NCBI GenBank assembly: GCA_948907985.1
Contig: CAQWMM010000041.1
Span: 1 to 15,668, forward strand
DNA length: 15,668 bases
Direction: 5' to 3'
Source: an uncultured Bacillota bacterium
GTDB taxonomy: Bacteria > Bacillota > Dehalobacteriia > UBA4068 > UBA4997
Position 1 is the first letter of the stretch, and each line of letters opens with the position of its first letter. The notes below the pieces were generated by a model. The model was given only the letters and a program-made list of their open reading frames with translations, searched no databases and was not told the DNA's origin. Below are positions 1 through 6,104 of the stretch, piece after piece. The position numbers and the translations under genes are program-made.

Positions 1-96
1 CAGCCGCAGGCCGGGCCCCAAAACCAGAGCCGCACCCAGCGCCAAAACTATAACCAAGCGCACACGCCGCCGCCGTCGCTCCTTTTTTGTCATCAT
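1..96 (-). CDS. Partial CDS, N-terminus of an unidentified membrane-anchored protein
   Basis: Only the first 32 codons are in the window; the frame is open to the left edge. The start is the ATG at 96-94, chosen because GGAGGT at 110-105 sits 8 bases upstream; a second ATG follows directly at 93-91. The residues seen are MMTKKERRRRR, then a hydrophobic stretch (VRLVIVLALGAALVLGPGL). A positive N-terminus followed by a single membrane segment suggests a protein held in the membrane with its bulk outside, or a secreted one with an uncleaved signal. No family can be named from 32 residues. A possible leftward promoter with TTGTCA (172-167) and TATTAT lies upstream, but its 15-base spacing is poor. 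Confidence 0.6.
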   Translation of the reverse strand, partial: MMTKKERRRRRVRLVIVLALGAALVLGPGLRL

Positions 97-165
97 CACA
101 GCCCACCTCCCCATTTTGGGCTATGTTTATGCAGCATTTTGCAAAATAATAACCACCCAAACCGC

Positions 166-195
166 TTGACAAAAGCAATCCGGGTGGTTTATAAT
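166..195 (+). promoter_or_regulatory. Perfect consensus sigma-70-type promoter
   Basis: TTGACA at 166-171 and TATAAT at 190-195 are both exact consensus hexamers, separated by 18 bases. Transcription would start near 202. No rightward coding region follows; the unit meets a terminator at 255-288. The promoter lies inside a nested inverted repeat: AACCACCC (151-158) with GGGTGGTT (182-189), and GCTT (164-167) with AAGC (173-176). Confidence 0.75.
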
Positions 196-201
196 ATATC
201 T

Positions 202-288
202 AGGTGAAAGCTGAAATAACAGCGGTTCGCTTTGTAAATTTTCTAAAATAAATTAGAACCGTTACTGTGCAGAGTGGCGGTTCTTTTT
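202..288 (+). ncRNA. Putative small untranslated RNA, about 87 nt
   Basis: The unit is bounded by the consensus promoter at 166-195 and a terminator hairpin at 255-284 with a T-run. It has no credible reading frame. The predicted RNA has a small 5' hairpin (GCTG 210-213 with CAGC 220-223). Its segment 221-228 can pair with 256-263, which includes the left arm of the terminator, so two exclusive folds are possible. By layout it resembles the short antisense RNAs of Firmicute type I toxin-antitoxin loci with holin-like peptides. That resemblance is from memory of such loci, and no intact toxin frame is visible on the opposite strand. Confidence 0.45.
255..288 (+). terminator. Rho-independent terminator of the small RNA
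   Basis: AGAACCG (255-261) pairs with CGGTTCT (278-284). The stem continues through two G-U pairs and ACT/AGT to a 6-base loop, about 12 pairs in all, and is followed by TTTTT at 284-288. Confidence 0.7.
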
Positions 289-323
289 ATGTGTATACTT
301 CACAATTATATCAGTTTTTACCT

Positions 324-349
324 GCTCCCACGCTTGGGAAGCCTTTTTT
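324..349 (+). terminator. Second rightward terminator
   Basis: GCTCCCA (324-330) pairs with TGGGAAGC (335-342), with one bulged A, and TTTTTT follows at 344-349. It lies 36 bases after the first terminator and would act as a back-up against rightward transcription into the antisense strand of the EF-G-like gene. Confidence 0.55.
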
Positions 350-385
350 ATTTTAACATTATAAGTATATTTTATCAATATTTGT

Positions 386-425
386 AAAAACCCCTCCTGC
401 AATTCCTTAATCGACAGGAGGGGGC
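386..425 (-). terminator. Terminator of the EF-G-like gene
   Basis: On the minus strand a 9-bp stem, CCCCTCCTG (423-415) with CAGGAGGGG (399-391), has a 15-base loop and is followed by TTTTT at 390-386. It starts about 28 bases past the stop codon at 453. Confidence 0.8.
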
Positions 426-452
426 TTTATATTTTAGTTTAGTTAATAACCA

Positions 453-2480
453 TTATTCTTTTTTGCTCTTGGCAATAACCTTTTCCGCCACGTTGGCCGG
501 GGCCTCTTCATAACCCGCCGGTTCCATGCTGAACTTGCCGCGGCCCTGCGTCATAGATTTCAAATCAATGGTATAGCGGGAAAGCTCGGCCAGCGGAATC
601 CGGGCGTTAATCACCTGAACCTTGCCGTCTTTTTCCATACCCATAATGCGCCCGCGCCGCGCGCCGTTAATATCGCCCATAATGTCGCCGGTGTAAGCGT
701 CCGGCACCCGGATTTCCACATCCATAATCGGCTCCAGCAGCACCGGCTTAGCCTGTTCACAGGCCTTGCGGAAAGCAATGTTGGTGGCAATCTTGAAAGC
801 CATTTCCGAAGAGTCCACATCATGATAGGAACCGTCGGTTAAGGTTACCTTGATATTGCTCACCGGGTAGCCGGCCAAAACGCCCTCGGTGATCGCCTCG
901 CGCAGGCCCTTTTCTACCGCCGGAATGTATTGTTTGGGCACCGAACCGCCAAAGATTTTTTCTTCAAACACAAAATCCTGGTCAAAGCAGGGTTCAATAT
1001 CAATAAACACATGACCATACTGCCCATGGCCGCCGGACTGTTTTTTATGTTTACCCTCAATGTGGGTGGCTTTGCCGCGGATAGTTTCCCGATAGGGCAG
1101 GGTACGTTCCACCATATCTACCAGAACGTTATACTTGCGCACCAGCTTATCCATGGTTATATCAATATGCGTATCGCCCATACCGGTCAGCAGGGTTTGT
1201 TTGGTAACAGCGTCTTTCACGCAAAGCAGCGTGGGGTCCTCTTCCAGAATTTTCTGCAAAGCCGAGCCCAGTTTGTCTTCGTCCGCCTTGCTCTTGGGCT
1301 GAATGGCCACCGTATAGTTAGGACGCGAGAAGGCAATCGGCGGCAGTTCAACCTGCTTGTCTTTCAGGCACAGCGTATCGTTAGTGCCGGTGTTGGCCAG
1401 CTTGCTGAAAACGCCGATGTCGCCCCAGGCCAATTCGGTTACCGGCACAGTGGTTTTGCCAAGCATGGTGGCCAAACCGCTGATTTTTTCATCTTTGCCT
1501 TTGGTCGAATTATAAAGAGTGGTAACGCCTTTCATACTGCCCTGGCAGACTTTGAACAGATTAAGCTTGCCCACAAACGGATCGCTGATCGATTTGAAAA
1601 CCAGTGCCGCCAGCGGTTTCTCTTCGTCTTCAGCCGGCAGGCAATCATGCGGCGAGGGCAGATAGGCCGCGCTGAAGCCCAGCAGAATGTCAATACCCTG
1701 ATTGTTCAGGGCCGAACCGCACAGCACCGGCGCCAACAGGCCCTTGGCAATCGCGCCGCGCAGGCCGATCTTGATTTCGTCGTCGGTCAGTTCCTCGCCG
1801 TCCAGATACTTCATCAAAGTATCGTCGTCGCCCTCGGCGGCATATTCCATCAGGCGGTGGTGCGCGTCTTCCACCGCGTCGGCCATATCCGCCGGCATGG
1901 CAATTTCCTTGGAGGAGCCGGAATCAAACTGATAGGCCTTTTTGGAAAGCACATTAACCACGCCCTTAAAAGCGGATTCCTGGCCGATTGGCAGCTGCAC
2001 CGGCACCGCCGGCATCTCCAGCGTTTCGGAAAGGGCAGCCACACATTTATCAAAATCAGCGTTTTCACGTTCCATTTTATTAATGAAAATGACCGTAGCC
2101 TTGCCCATGGAGCGCGCTTTTTCGGCAATCAGTTCAGCGCCCACGCCCACGCCGGCGGCAGCGTCGACCGTCATCAGCACATTCTCGCAAACGGGCAGCG
2201 CTGCGTCCAACTCCCCGGCAAAATCCAAAAAGCCCGGCACATCTAAAATGTTCAGCTTGGTATCATGCCATTCACAGGCCAACAGAGATGTACTAACCGA
2301 AACCTGCCGCTTAACCTCCTCGGGGCTGTAATCAGAAACCGTATTGCCCTCGGCCACCTTGCCCAAACGATTGGTGGCGCCGGTCTGAAAAACAATAGCC
2401 TCGGCCAGACTCGTCTTACCGGTCCCCTGATGCGAAGCGATAGCAATGTTGCGGATTTTCTCTGTTTTGTAAACCTTCAT
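453..2480 (-). CDS. Elongation factor G-like GTPase (EF-G paralogue)
   Basis: A 675-residue translational GTPase with the EF-G domain order. The GTPase motifs are SHQGTGKTS (residues 16-24), DVPGFLDF (80-87), NKME (135-138) and CGSALNNQG. The later EF-G domains are marked by LPYRETIRGKA, GGHGQYGHV and GGSVPKQYIPAVEKG. It differs from canonical EF-G: the P-loop is HQGTGKT rather than HIDAGKT, switch I reads RQVSVSTS, and the switch II histidine of DTPGH is Phe84. These are features of the EF-G-like (FusA2-type) branch, whose cellular role is not settled; proposals include a specialised translocation or recycling factor. The housekeeping fusA with its tuf/rps neighbours is not here, so this is probably a second copy. 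The start has GAAGGAGG 8 bases upstream. The gene is monocistronic, with its own terminator at 425-386. The only other reading would be a tetracycline-resistance-type ribosomal protection protein, which it fits less well. Confidence 0.9.
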   Translation of the reverse strand: MKVYKTEKIRNIAIASHQGTGKTSLAEAIVFQTGATNRLGKVAEGNTVSDYSPEEVKRQVSVSTSLLACEWHDTKLNILDVPGFLDFAGELDAALPVCENVLMTVDAAAGVGVGAELIAEKARSMGKATVIFINKMERENADFDKCVAALSETLEMPAVPVQLPIGQESAFKGVVNVLSKKAYQFDSGSSKEIAMPADMADAVEDAHHRLMEYAAEGDDDTLMKYLDGEELTDDEIKIGLRGAIAKGLLAPVLCGSALNNQGIDILLGFSAAYLPSPHDCLPAEDEEKPLAALVFKSISDPFVGKLNLFKVCQGSMKGVTTLYNSTKGKDEKISGLATMLGKTTVPVTELAWGDIGVFSKLANTGTNDTLCLKDKQVELPPIAFSRPNYTVAIQPKSKADEDKLGSALQKILEEDPTLLCVKDAVTKQTLLTGMGDTHIDITMDKLVRKYNVLVDMVERTLPYRETIRGKATHIEGKHKKQSGGHGQYGHVFIDIEPCFDQDFVFEEKIFGGSVPKQYIPAVEKGLREAITEGVLAGYPVSNIKVTLTDGSYHDVDSSEMAFKIATNIAFRKACEQAKPVLLEPIMDVEIRVPDAYTGDIMGDINGARRGRIMGMEKDGKVQVINARIPLAELSRYTIDLKSMTQGRGKFSMEPAGYEEAPANVAEKVIAKSKKE

Positions 2481-2529
2481 AAAACTTTCCTCCTTCTGTC
2501 TATATTTTGTAATATTTCATATTAAATAG

Positions 2530-2559
2530 ATTATACTTTTTTCCGGAAAATCCTCTAAA
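2530..2559 (-). promoter_or_regulatory. Candidate promoter of the EF-G-like gene
   Basis: The minus strand carries TATAAT at 2535-2530 with TTTAGA at 2559-2554, 18 bases apart. The -10 is perfect and the -35 is weak (4 of 6), leaving a leader of about 40 bases before the ATG. Confidence 0.45.
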
Positions 2560-2644
2560 AATTTAATATTATTTTGTAAAACATTTATATCCCGGCCCGC
2601 CGCCTCATATTTTTTTAGAAGACGTTTTATCCGAGGTTATCAGT

Positions 2645-4183
2645 ATGAAAATGCAAAATATTTTTTGGAGCGCCGCCATTTTGCTGGTTTGCAACTTCAT
2701 TTCCCGCTGTCTGGGCTTTGCCTATAAAATTATTCTGGTGCGGCTGATTGGGCCGGAGGGCGTGGGCATCACGGAAATGATAAGCCCCGTATACTCGCTG
2801 GCGCTGGTGCTGGCCAGTCTGGGCGTGCCGCTGGCCATGAGCAAACTTTTGGCTAATGAGCTGGGCCGGCGAAATTTTCAAAATATACGGCGTATTCAAC
2901 ACACCAGTCTGGTTCTGCTGACGGTGCTGGGCGCGGCCGCCGCCCTGCTTTGCGCCGCCCTGGCCCCTCTGGCCATGCAGCGGCTAAATCCCGATCCCCG
3001 CGCCCTTGGTTATCTGCGCGCCCTGGCCCCGGCTATTTTCATCGTTACCGTTTGTTCCGGCTTTCGCGCCTATTTTCAGGCCACCAAACAAATCGGCGTC
3101 ATCGGCATTTCGCAAAATATTGAACAAATCGTGCGGGTAGCGGCCGGGGCGGCTTTAGCCGTCTGGCTGCTGCCCCAGGGGCTGGAAAAGGCGGTGCTGG
3201 GCGTGGCTGCCGCCACTGTGTTGGGCGAGCTTTCCGGTCTGCTGTATATCTGGCTGCAATACCGCCGCCAGCGCCCGCAAAACAGCGCCCCGCCCACCGT
3301 CAGCCGGCTACAAGTCAGCCTAAGCCTGCTGACTTACGGCGCGCCGGTTACCTTGCAGAGGCTGATCAGCTCCGGTATTTTGCTGCTGCAAGCTACCATA
3401 CTGCCCATGGCGCTTATGCAAAGGGGACTAAGCAGCAGCCAGGCCACCGCCGCCTACGGCAACTTCTCCGGGGTAGCGCTGTCGTTGATTCACCTGCCGG
3501 GGATATTTACCGCCACCCTGGCCATGGCGCTGCTGCCCGCCATCGCCGAAATTTCCGCGGGCGACAAATTGTGCCTGGGGCGCCGGGTTAACCAAAGCCT
3601 GCATTTAACCGCCGTAATCGCCGCGCCTTTCAGCCTGCTGTTTTATACTCATGCCGGCCAGCTTTGCGGCTGGCTGTTCCACGCGCCGGAGGCCGCGCCG
3701 CCGCTGCGGATTTTGGCGCTGGGGGCTTTTTTCATCTATGCGCAAAGCGCGCTGACCAGCATTTTGCAGGGCCTGGGCAAGCTACATTCGCTGCTGTTCA
3801 GCCTGTTGGTTTCCGGCACAGTTTTTTTGCTGGCAATCCGGCTGCTGACGCCCCTCTATGGGCTGCCCGGCGCGGCGGCGGCTTATCTGCTGCTGGCTTT
3901 TGCCGCCTGCCTGTGCAACTATCTTTGTCTGCGGGCCGCCTGCAATCTGCGGCTGGAATGGCTGAATATTTTCGTCAAACCGCTGTTGGCGCTGGCTCCG
4001 TGCCTGCCGCTGTTAAAAAAAACAGAGCAACTCTGCTCTGCTTTCTTCAACAATGATTTGGCGGCGTTTGTGCTGGCCGCCGGCATTTGCGGCCTGGCCT
4101 ATTTATTATTGCTGGGACTGCTTAAAGGTTTGCCCGCCGTCATGCTACGCTATTTGAGGCCCCTGAAACATCGAACGCCTTAA
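2645..4183 (+). CDS. SpoVB/MurJ-like oligosaccharide flippase family membrane protein
   Basis: A 512-residue, very hydrophobic protein with about a dozen or more membrane segments, close to the usual length of the SpoVB/YkvU branch of the MVF/MATE-like flippases. The N-terminus (FWSAAILLVCNFISRCLGFAYKI, then LIGPEGVGITEM and LGVPLAMSKLLANE) is typical of the polysaccharide biosynthesis/SpoVB family. Members are thought to flip lipid-linked cell-wall or polysaccharide precursors across the membrane; SpoVB itself acts in spore cortex formation. The substrate cannot be told here, and the gene alone does not prove sporulation. The start is ATG 2645 with a modest GAGG at 2633-2636; ATG 2651 is possible. 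Its stop overlaps the lepB stop in a shared TTAA. Codons near 4015-4040 (KKTEQLCSA, a polar loop) also encode an antisense terminator. Confidence 0.88.
   Translation: MKMQNIFWSAAILLVCNFISRCLGFAYKIILVRLIGPEGVGITEMISPVYSLALVLASLGVPLAMSKLLANELGRRNFQNIRRIQHTSLVLLTVLGAAAALLCAALAPLAMQRLNPDPRALGYLRALAPAIFIVTVCSGFRAYFQATKQIGVIGISQNIEQIVRVAAGAALAVWLLPQGLEKAVLGVAAATVLGELSGLLYIWLQYRRQRPQNSAPPTVSRLQVSLSLLTYGAPVTLQRLISSGILLLQATILPMALMQRGLSSSQATAAYGNFSGVALSLIHLPGIFTATLAMALLPAIAEISAGDKLCLGRRVNQSLHLTAVIAAPFSLLFYTHAGQLCGWLFHAPEAAPPLRILALGAFFIYAQSALTSILQGLGKLHSLLFSLLVSGTVFLLAIRLLTPLYGLPGAAAAYLLLAFAACLCNYLCLRAACNLRLEWLNIFVKPLLALAPCLPLLKKTEQLCSAFFNNDLAAFVLAAGICGLAYLLLLGLLKGLPAVMLRYLRPLKHRTP
4015..4040 (-). terminator. 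Terminator for lepB-folE, embedded in the flippase coding sequence
   Basis: On the minus strand CAGAGCA (4040-4034) pairs with TGCTCTG (4029-4023) across a 4-base loop and is followed at once by eight T (4022-4015). It lies about 140 bases past the lepB stop, wholly inside the opposing flippase gene. It is the only good terminator seen for this operon. Confidence 0.65.
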
Positions 4184-4719
4184 TGTAAGAAACCGAAATT
4201 TTTCGCTGGCCAGTAAATAAAAAACGCTTTGCCCTTGATGTTCTCCAGCGGCACAAAAGGGTTAGACCACATATGCGCGTCAAAGCTGACGTTGCGATTA
4301 TCCCCCAGCAACAAAACCTGCCCCTCCGGCACCTCCACCGGGCCAAAAGAATACGTCATGGTTTCAGCCAGATACGGCTCGGCCACCGCCTGACCGTTAA
4401 CATAAAGCTGCGAATCCGCCACCTGAACTATATCGCCGGGCAGGCCAATAACCCTTTTTAGCATATCGTCGTTGCGGCCCACCTCCACCTTGGTGGATTC
4501 CGTCGGCTCAAACACCACAATATCCTGAAACTGCGGTTCGCTGAAATCATAAACCAGCCGGTTAACCAGTATGCGCCCGTCCACCGGCACTGTCGGCACC
4601 ATCGAAGAGGTGGGAATCAAACGGTTATCAATCAAAAAAGTTTTAATCAACAAAGAAAGCAGCAGCGCACATAAAAAAATAACGACAAAATCCTTGCAGA
4701 AGTTTAATATTTTTGCCAC
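4180..4719 (-). CDS. lepB: Signal peptidase I
   Basis: A 179-residue type I signal peptidase, which cleaves signal peptides from exported proteins on the outer face of the membrane. It has one N-terminal membrane segment (about residues 11-30). Box B, PTSSMVPT, contains the nucleophile Ser39; MLKRVIGLPGD contains the general base Lys88; and the GDNR motif follows near the C-terminus (LLLGDNRNVSFDAHMW). Length is normal for Gram-positive SipS-type enzymes. The start is GTG at 4719-4717 (GTG GCA AAA), with AGGAGG at 4737-4732, a long 12-base spacing. It lies 19 bases after folE and is probably co-transcribed with it; I know of no functional link between the two. Its stop overlaps that of the convergent flippase. 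Confidence 0.93.
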   Translation of the reverse strand: MAKILNFCKDFVVIFLCALLLSLLIKTFLIDNRLIPTSSMVPTVPVDGRILVNRLVYDFSEPQFQDIVVFEPTESTKVEVGRNDDMLKRVIGLPGDIVQVADSQLYVNGQAVAEPYLAETMTYSFGPVEVPEGQVLLLGDNRNVSFDAHMWSNPFVPLENIKGKAFFIYWPAKNFGFLH

Positions 4720-4738
4720 CGGCCACCAGCACCTCCTA

Positions 4739-5341
4739 TCAGCCGCGAATCAGCGCCATAGCCTCGGCTCTGGCCTTAACGTCAGTTTCAAAATAGCCGC
4801 GCACCGCCGAAGTTACCGTCAAAGAACCCGGTTTCTGCACGCCGCGCATCGTCATACACATATGCTCCGCCTCAATTACCACCAACACTCCCCGCGGCTG
4901 CAAAACGTCCATCACCGCGTCGGCCATCTGGGTTGTCAGCCGCTCCTGCACCTGTAGGCGGCGGGCATAGCCGTCCGCCATGCGCGCCAGCTTGGAAAGC
5001 CCGGTGATCCGCCCGTCTTTGGGGATATAGGCAATATTGGCGCGGCCATAAAAAGGCAGCATATGATGCTCGCACAGAGAATAGATCGGAATATCCTTAA
5101 CCAACACCAGCTCGCCGTGCTTGTCCGCTTTAAACTGTTTGCGCAGGTGTTCCCGGGGATCTTCTTTAATCCCGGCCAAAATCTCATCGTACATTCTGGC
5201 CACCCTGGCCGGGGTTTCCAAAAGCCCCTCGCGGTTAGGATCTTCGCCCACCGCCAGCAGAATCTCCCGCACCGCCGCCTCAATCCGCGCCTGCCGCTCA
5301 CGGCCCCCGGCAGCTAATTTATTTTCTACCACTTCTGTCAT
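4739..5341 (-). CDS. folE: GTP cyclohydrolase I (type IA)
   Basis: Converts GTP to 7,8-dihydroneopterin triphosphate, the first step to tetrahydrofolate (or to queuosine, through QueD). Family motifs are EGLLETPARVARMYDE near the N-terminus, the zinc and active-site segment SLCEHHMLPF, GRITGLSKLARM, and AEHMCMTMRGV with the second zinc cysteine. A longer frame begins at an ATG at 5359, but there is no ribosome site ahead of it, and GGAGG at 5357-5353 falls inside its first codons. That GGAGG is placed 11 bases before the ATG at 5341, so the start is taken as MTEVVENK (200 residues). The gene ends with tandem stops (TGA TAG), and lepB follows 19 bases on. Other folate genes are not in the window. 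Confidence 0.94.
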   Translation of the reverse strand: MTEVVENKLAAGGRERQARIEAAVREILLAVGEDPNREGLLETPARVARMYDEILAGIKEDPREHLRKQFKADKHGELVLVKDIPIYSLCEHHMLPFYGRANIAYIPKDGRITGLSKLARMADGYARRLQVQERLTTQMADAVMDVLQPRGVLVVIEAEHMCMTMRGVQKPGSLTVTSAVRGYFETDVKARAEAMALIRG

Positions 5342-5374
5342 ATGGCAACAAACCTCCATTTGTTTTATCTTATT

Positions 5375-5403
5375 ATTTTATGCTATTTTGCCGCGCAAGT
5401 CAA
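5375..5403 (-). promoter_or_regulatory. Promoter of folE-lepB
   Basis: The minus strand carries TTGACT (5403-5398) and TAAAAT (5380-5375) with a 17-base spacer, each 5 of 6 to consensus. It gives a short leader of about 27 bases before the 5341 start, too short for a riboswitch. Confidence 0.65.
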
Positions 5404-5447
5404 GAGTTTGCCGCCAATATCTGCCGCGATAATCTCAAATGCTGCTA

Positions 5448-5476
5448 TTGCTTTTTTAGCATAATTATGCTAAAAT
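5448..5476 (+). promoter_or_regulatory. Promoter and palindromic operator of the toxin-antitoxin operon
   Basis: TTGCTT (5448-5453) and TAAAAT (5471-5476) are 17 bases apart, and the -10 is of extended form (TGC TAAAAT). A perfect 22-bp palindrome, half-site TTTTAGCA with 6 bases between it and TGCTAAAA, fills 5454-5475, exactly the spacer and most of the -10. Phd/YefM antitoxins are known to bind palindromes at their own promoter, so this is the expected autoregulatory operator. Confidence 0.75.
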
Positions 5477-5494
5477 AAATCAGGAGGTGTTTTT

Positions 5495-5764
5495 ATGAAT
5501 ATGATTAGACCAGTATCTGATTTACGCAATAACTTTGCCGAAATTTCCCGCACTGTTCACGAAACCGCCCAGCCGGTATTTTTAACCAAAAACGGTTACG
5601 GCGATATGGTTGTTTTAAGCATGGAGGCCTATGAAAATATGCAGTTGGAAAGTGAGATTTACGCCAAGCTGCTGGAGGCTGAACACGAAGCAGAAACAAC
5701 CGATGTACGTTTTGATGCTGACGAAGTGTTTGCGGAATTATTAAAAGAATTTAAAGGTGAATAA
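5495..5764 (+). CDS. Phd/YefM-family antitoxin
   Basis: An 89-residue protein with the Phd/YefM N-terminal DNA-binding fold (residues about 1-55): IRPVSDLRNNFAEIS, then PVFLTKNGYGDMVVLSMEAYENM. The tail is acidic (EAEHEAETTDVRFDADEVFAELLKEF), the part that in this family wraps the toxin. The start is fixed by AGGAGGTG at 5482-5489, 7 bases ahead. It is expected to neutralise the toxin encoded next and to repress the operon through the palindrome just upstream. The toxin frame begins before this gene stops, so their translation is coupled. Confidence 0.9.
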   Translation: MNMIRPVSDLRNNFAEISRTVHETAQPVFLTKNGYGDMVVLSMEAYENMQLESEIYAKLLEAEHEAETTDVRFDADEVFAELLKEFKGE

Positions 5765-6104
5765 TTTGTATAAAGTACAATTCTTGCCCACCTCCAAAAA
5801 TGATATGTCCGATATTGTTCATTATATAAAGAATAACTTATGTAATCCAACTGCCGCCAAGAGCTTTATATATGATGTAATAGCTATAAAAAAAAGGCTT
5901 GCCGATTTCCCTTATGCTTACCCAATTTGCCAGAATTTAACAAACCTTAAAATGTCTTACCGTAAAATTCCGGTACGCAATTATCTAATTTTCTATTGGG
6001 TTGACGAGCCTAATCAAACTGTTTCCATTGCCCGAATAATTTATGCCCGGAGAAATTATAAAACGCTGCTGAAAAATCTTACCAAGGACCAGAAAAATGA
6101 CTAA
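5757..6104 (+). CDS. RelE/ParE-superfamily toxin
   Basis: About 112-115 residues with the RelE/ParE pattern: YKVQFLPTSKNDMSDIVHYI at the start, a middle basic helix region (AIKKRLADFPYAYP) and the C-terminal strands RNYLIFYWVDEPNQTVSIARIIYARRNY. Related toxins are either ribosome-dependent mRNA nucleases (RelE) or gyrase inhibitors (ParE); the sequence does not decide which. The longest frame starts at GTG 5757, but TTG 5766 has a better ribosome site (AAAGGTGA at 5753-5760, 5 bases before it) and gives the usual MYKV beginning. It overlaps the antitoxin stop or follows it by one base, and its last 8 bases overlap the mnmA start, an unusual arrangement for a toxin gene. Confidence 0.87.
   Translation: MNNLYKVQFLPTSKNDMSDIVHYIKNNLCNPTAAKSFIYDVIAIKKRLADFPYAYPICQNLTNLKMSYRKIPVRNYLIFYWVDEPNQTVSIARIIYARRNYKTLLKNLTKDQKND

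Noticed and set aside
97..452. Intact small hydrophobic toxin gene on the minus strand opposite the small RNA
   Set aside because: I read all minus-strand frames and found no start with a hydrophobic 25-35 residue peptide; only remnants are conceivable.
930..2246. Long open frame of 438 codons on the plus strand, antisense to the EF-G-like gene
   Set aside because: It has no ribosome site or family motif and mirrors a well-supported GTPase gene; the codon bias of the real gene leaves this frame open.
4015..4022. Run of eight A in the flippase gene as a programmed frameshift or slippage site
   Set aside because: The frame continues intact to a normal-length family end. The run plus adjacent hairpin is better explained as the T-tract of a minus-strand terminator.
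5342..5359. Upstream ATG at 5359 as the folE start
   Set aside because: There is no ribosome site before it, and GGAGG lies inside its first codons, placed for the ATG at 5341.
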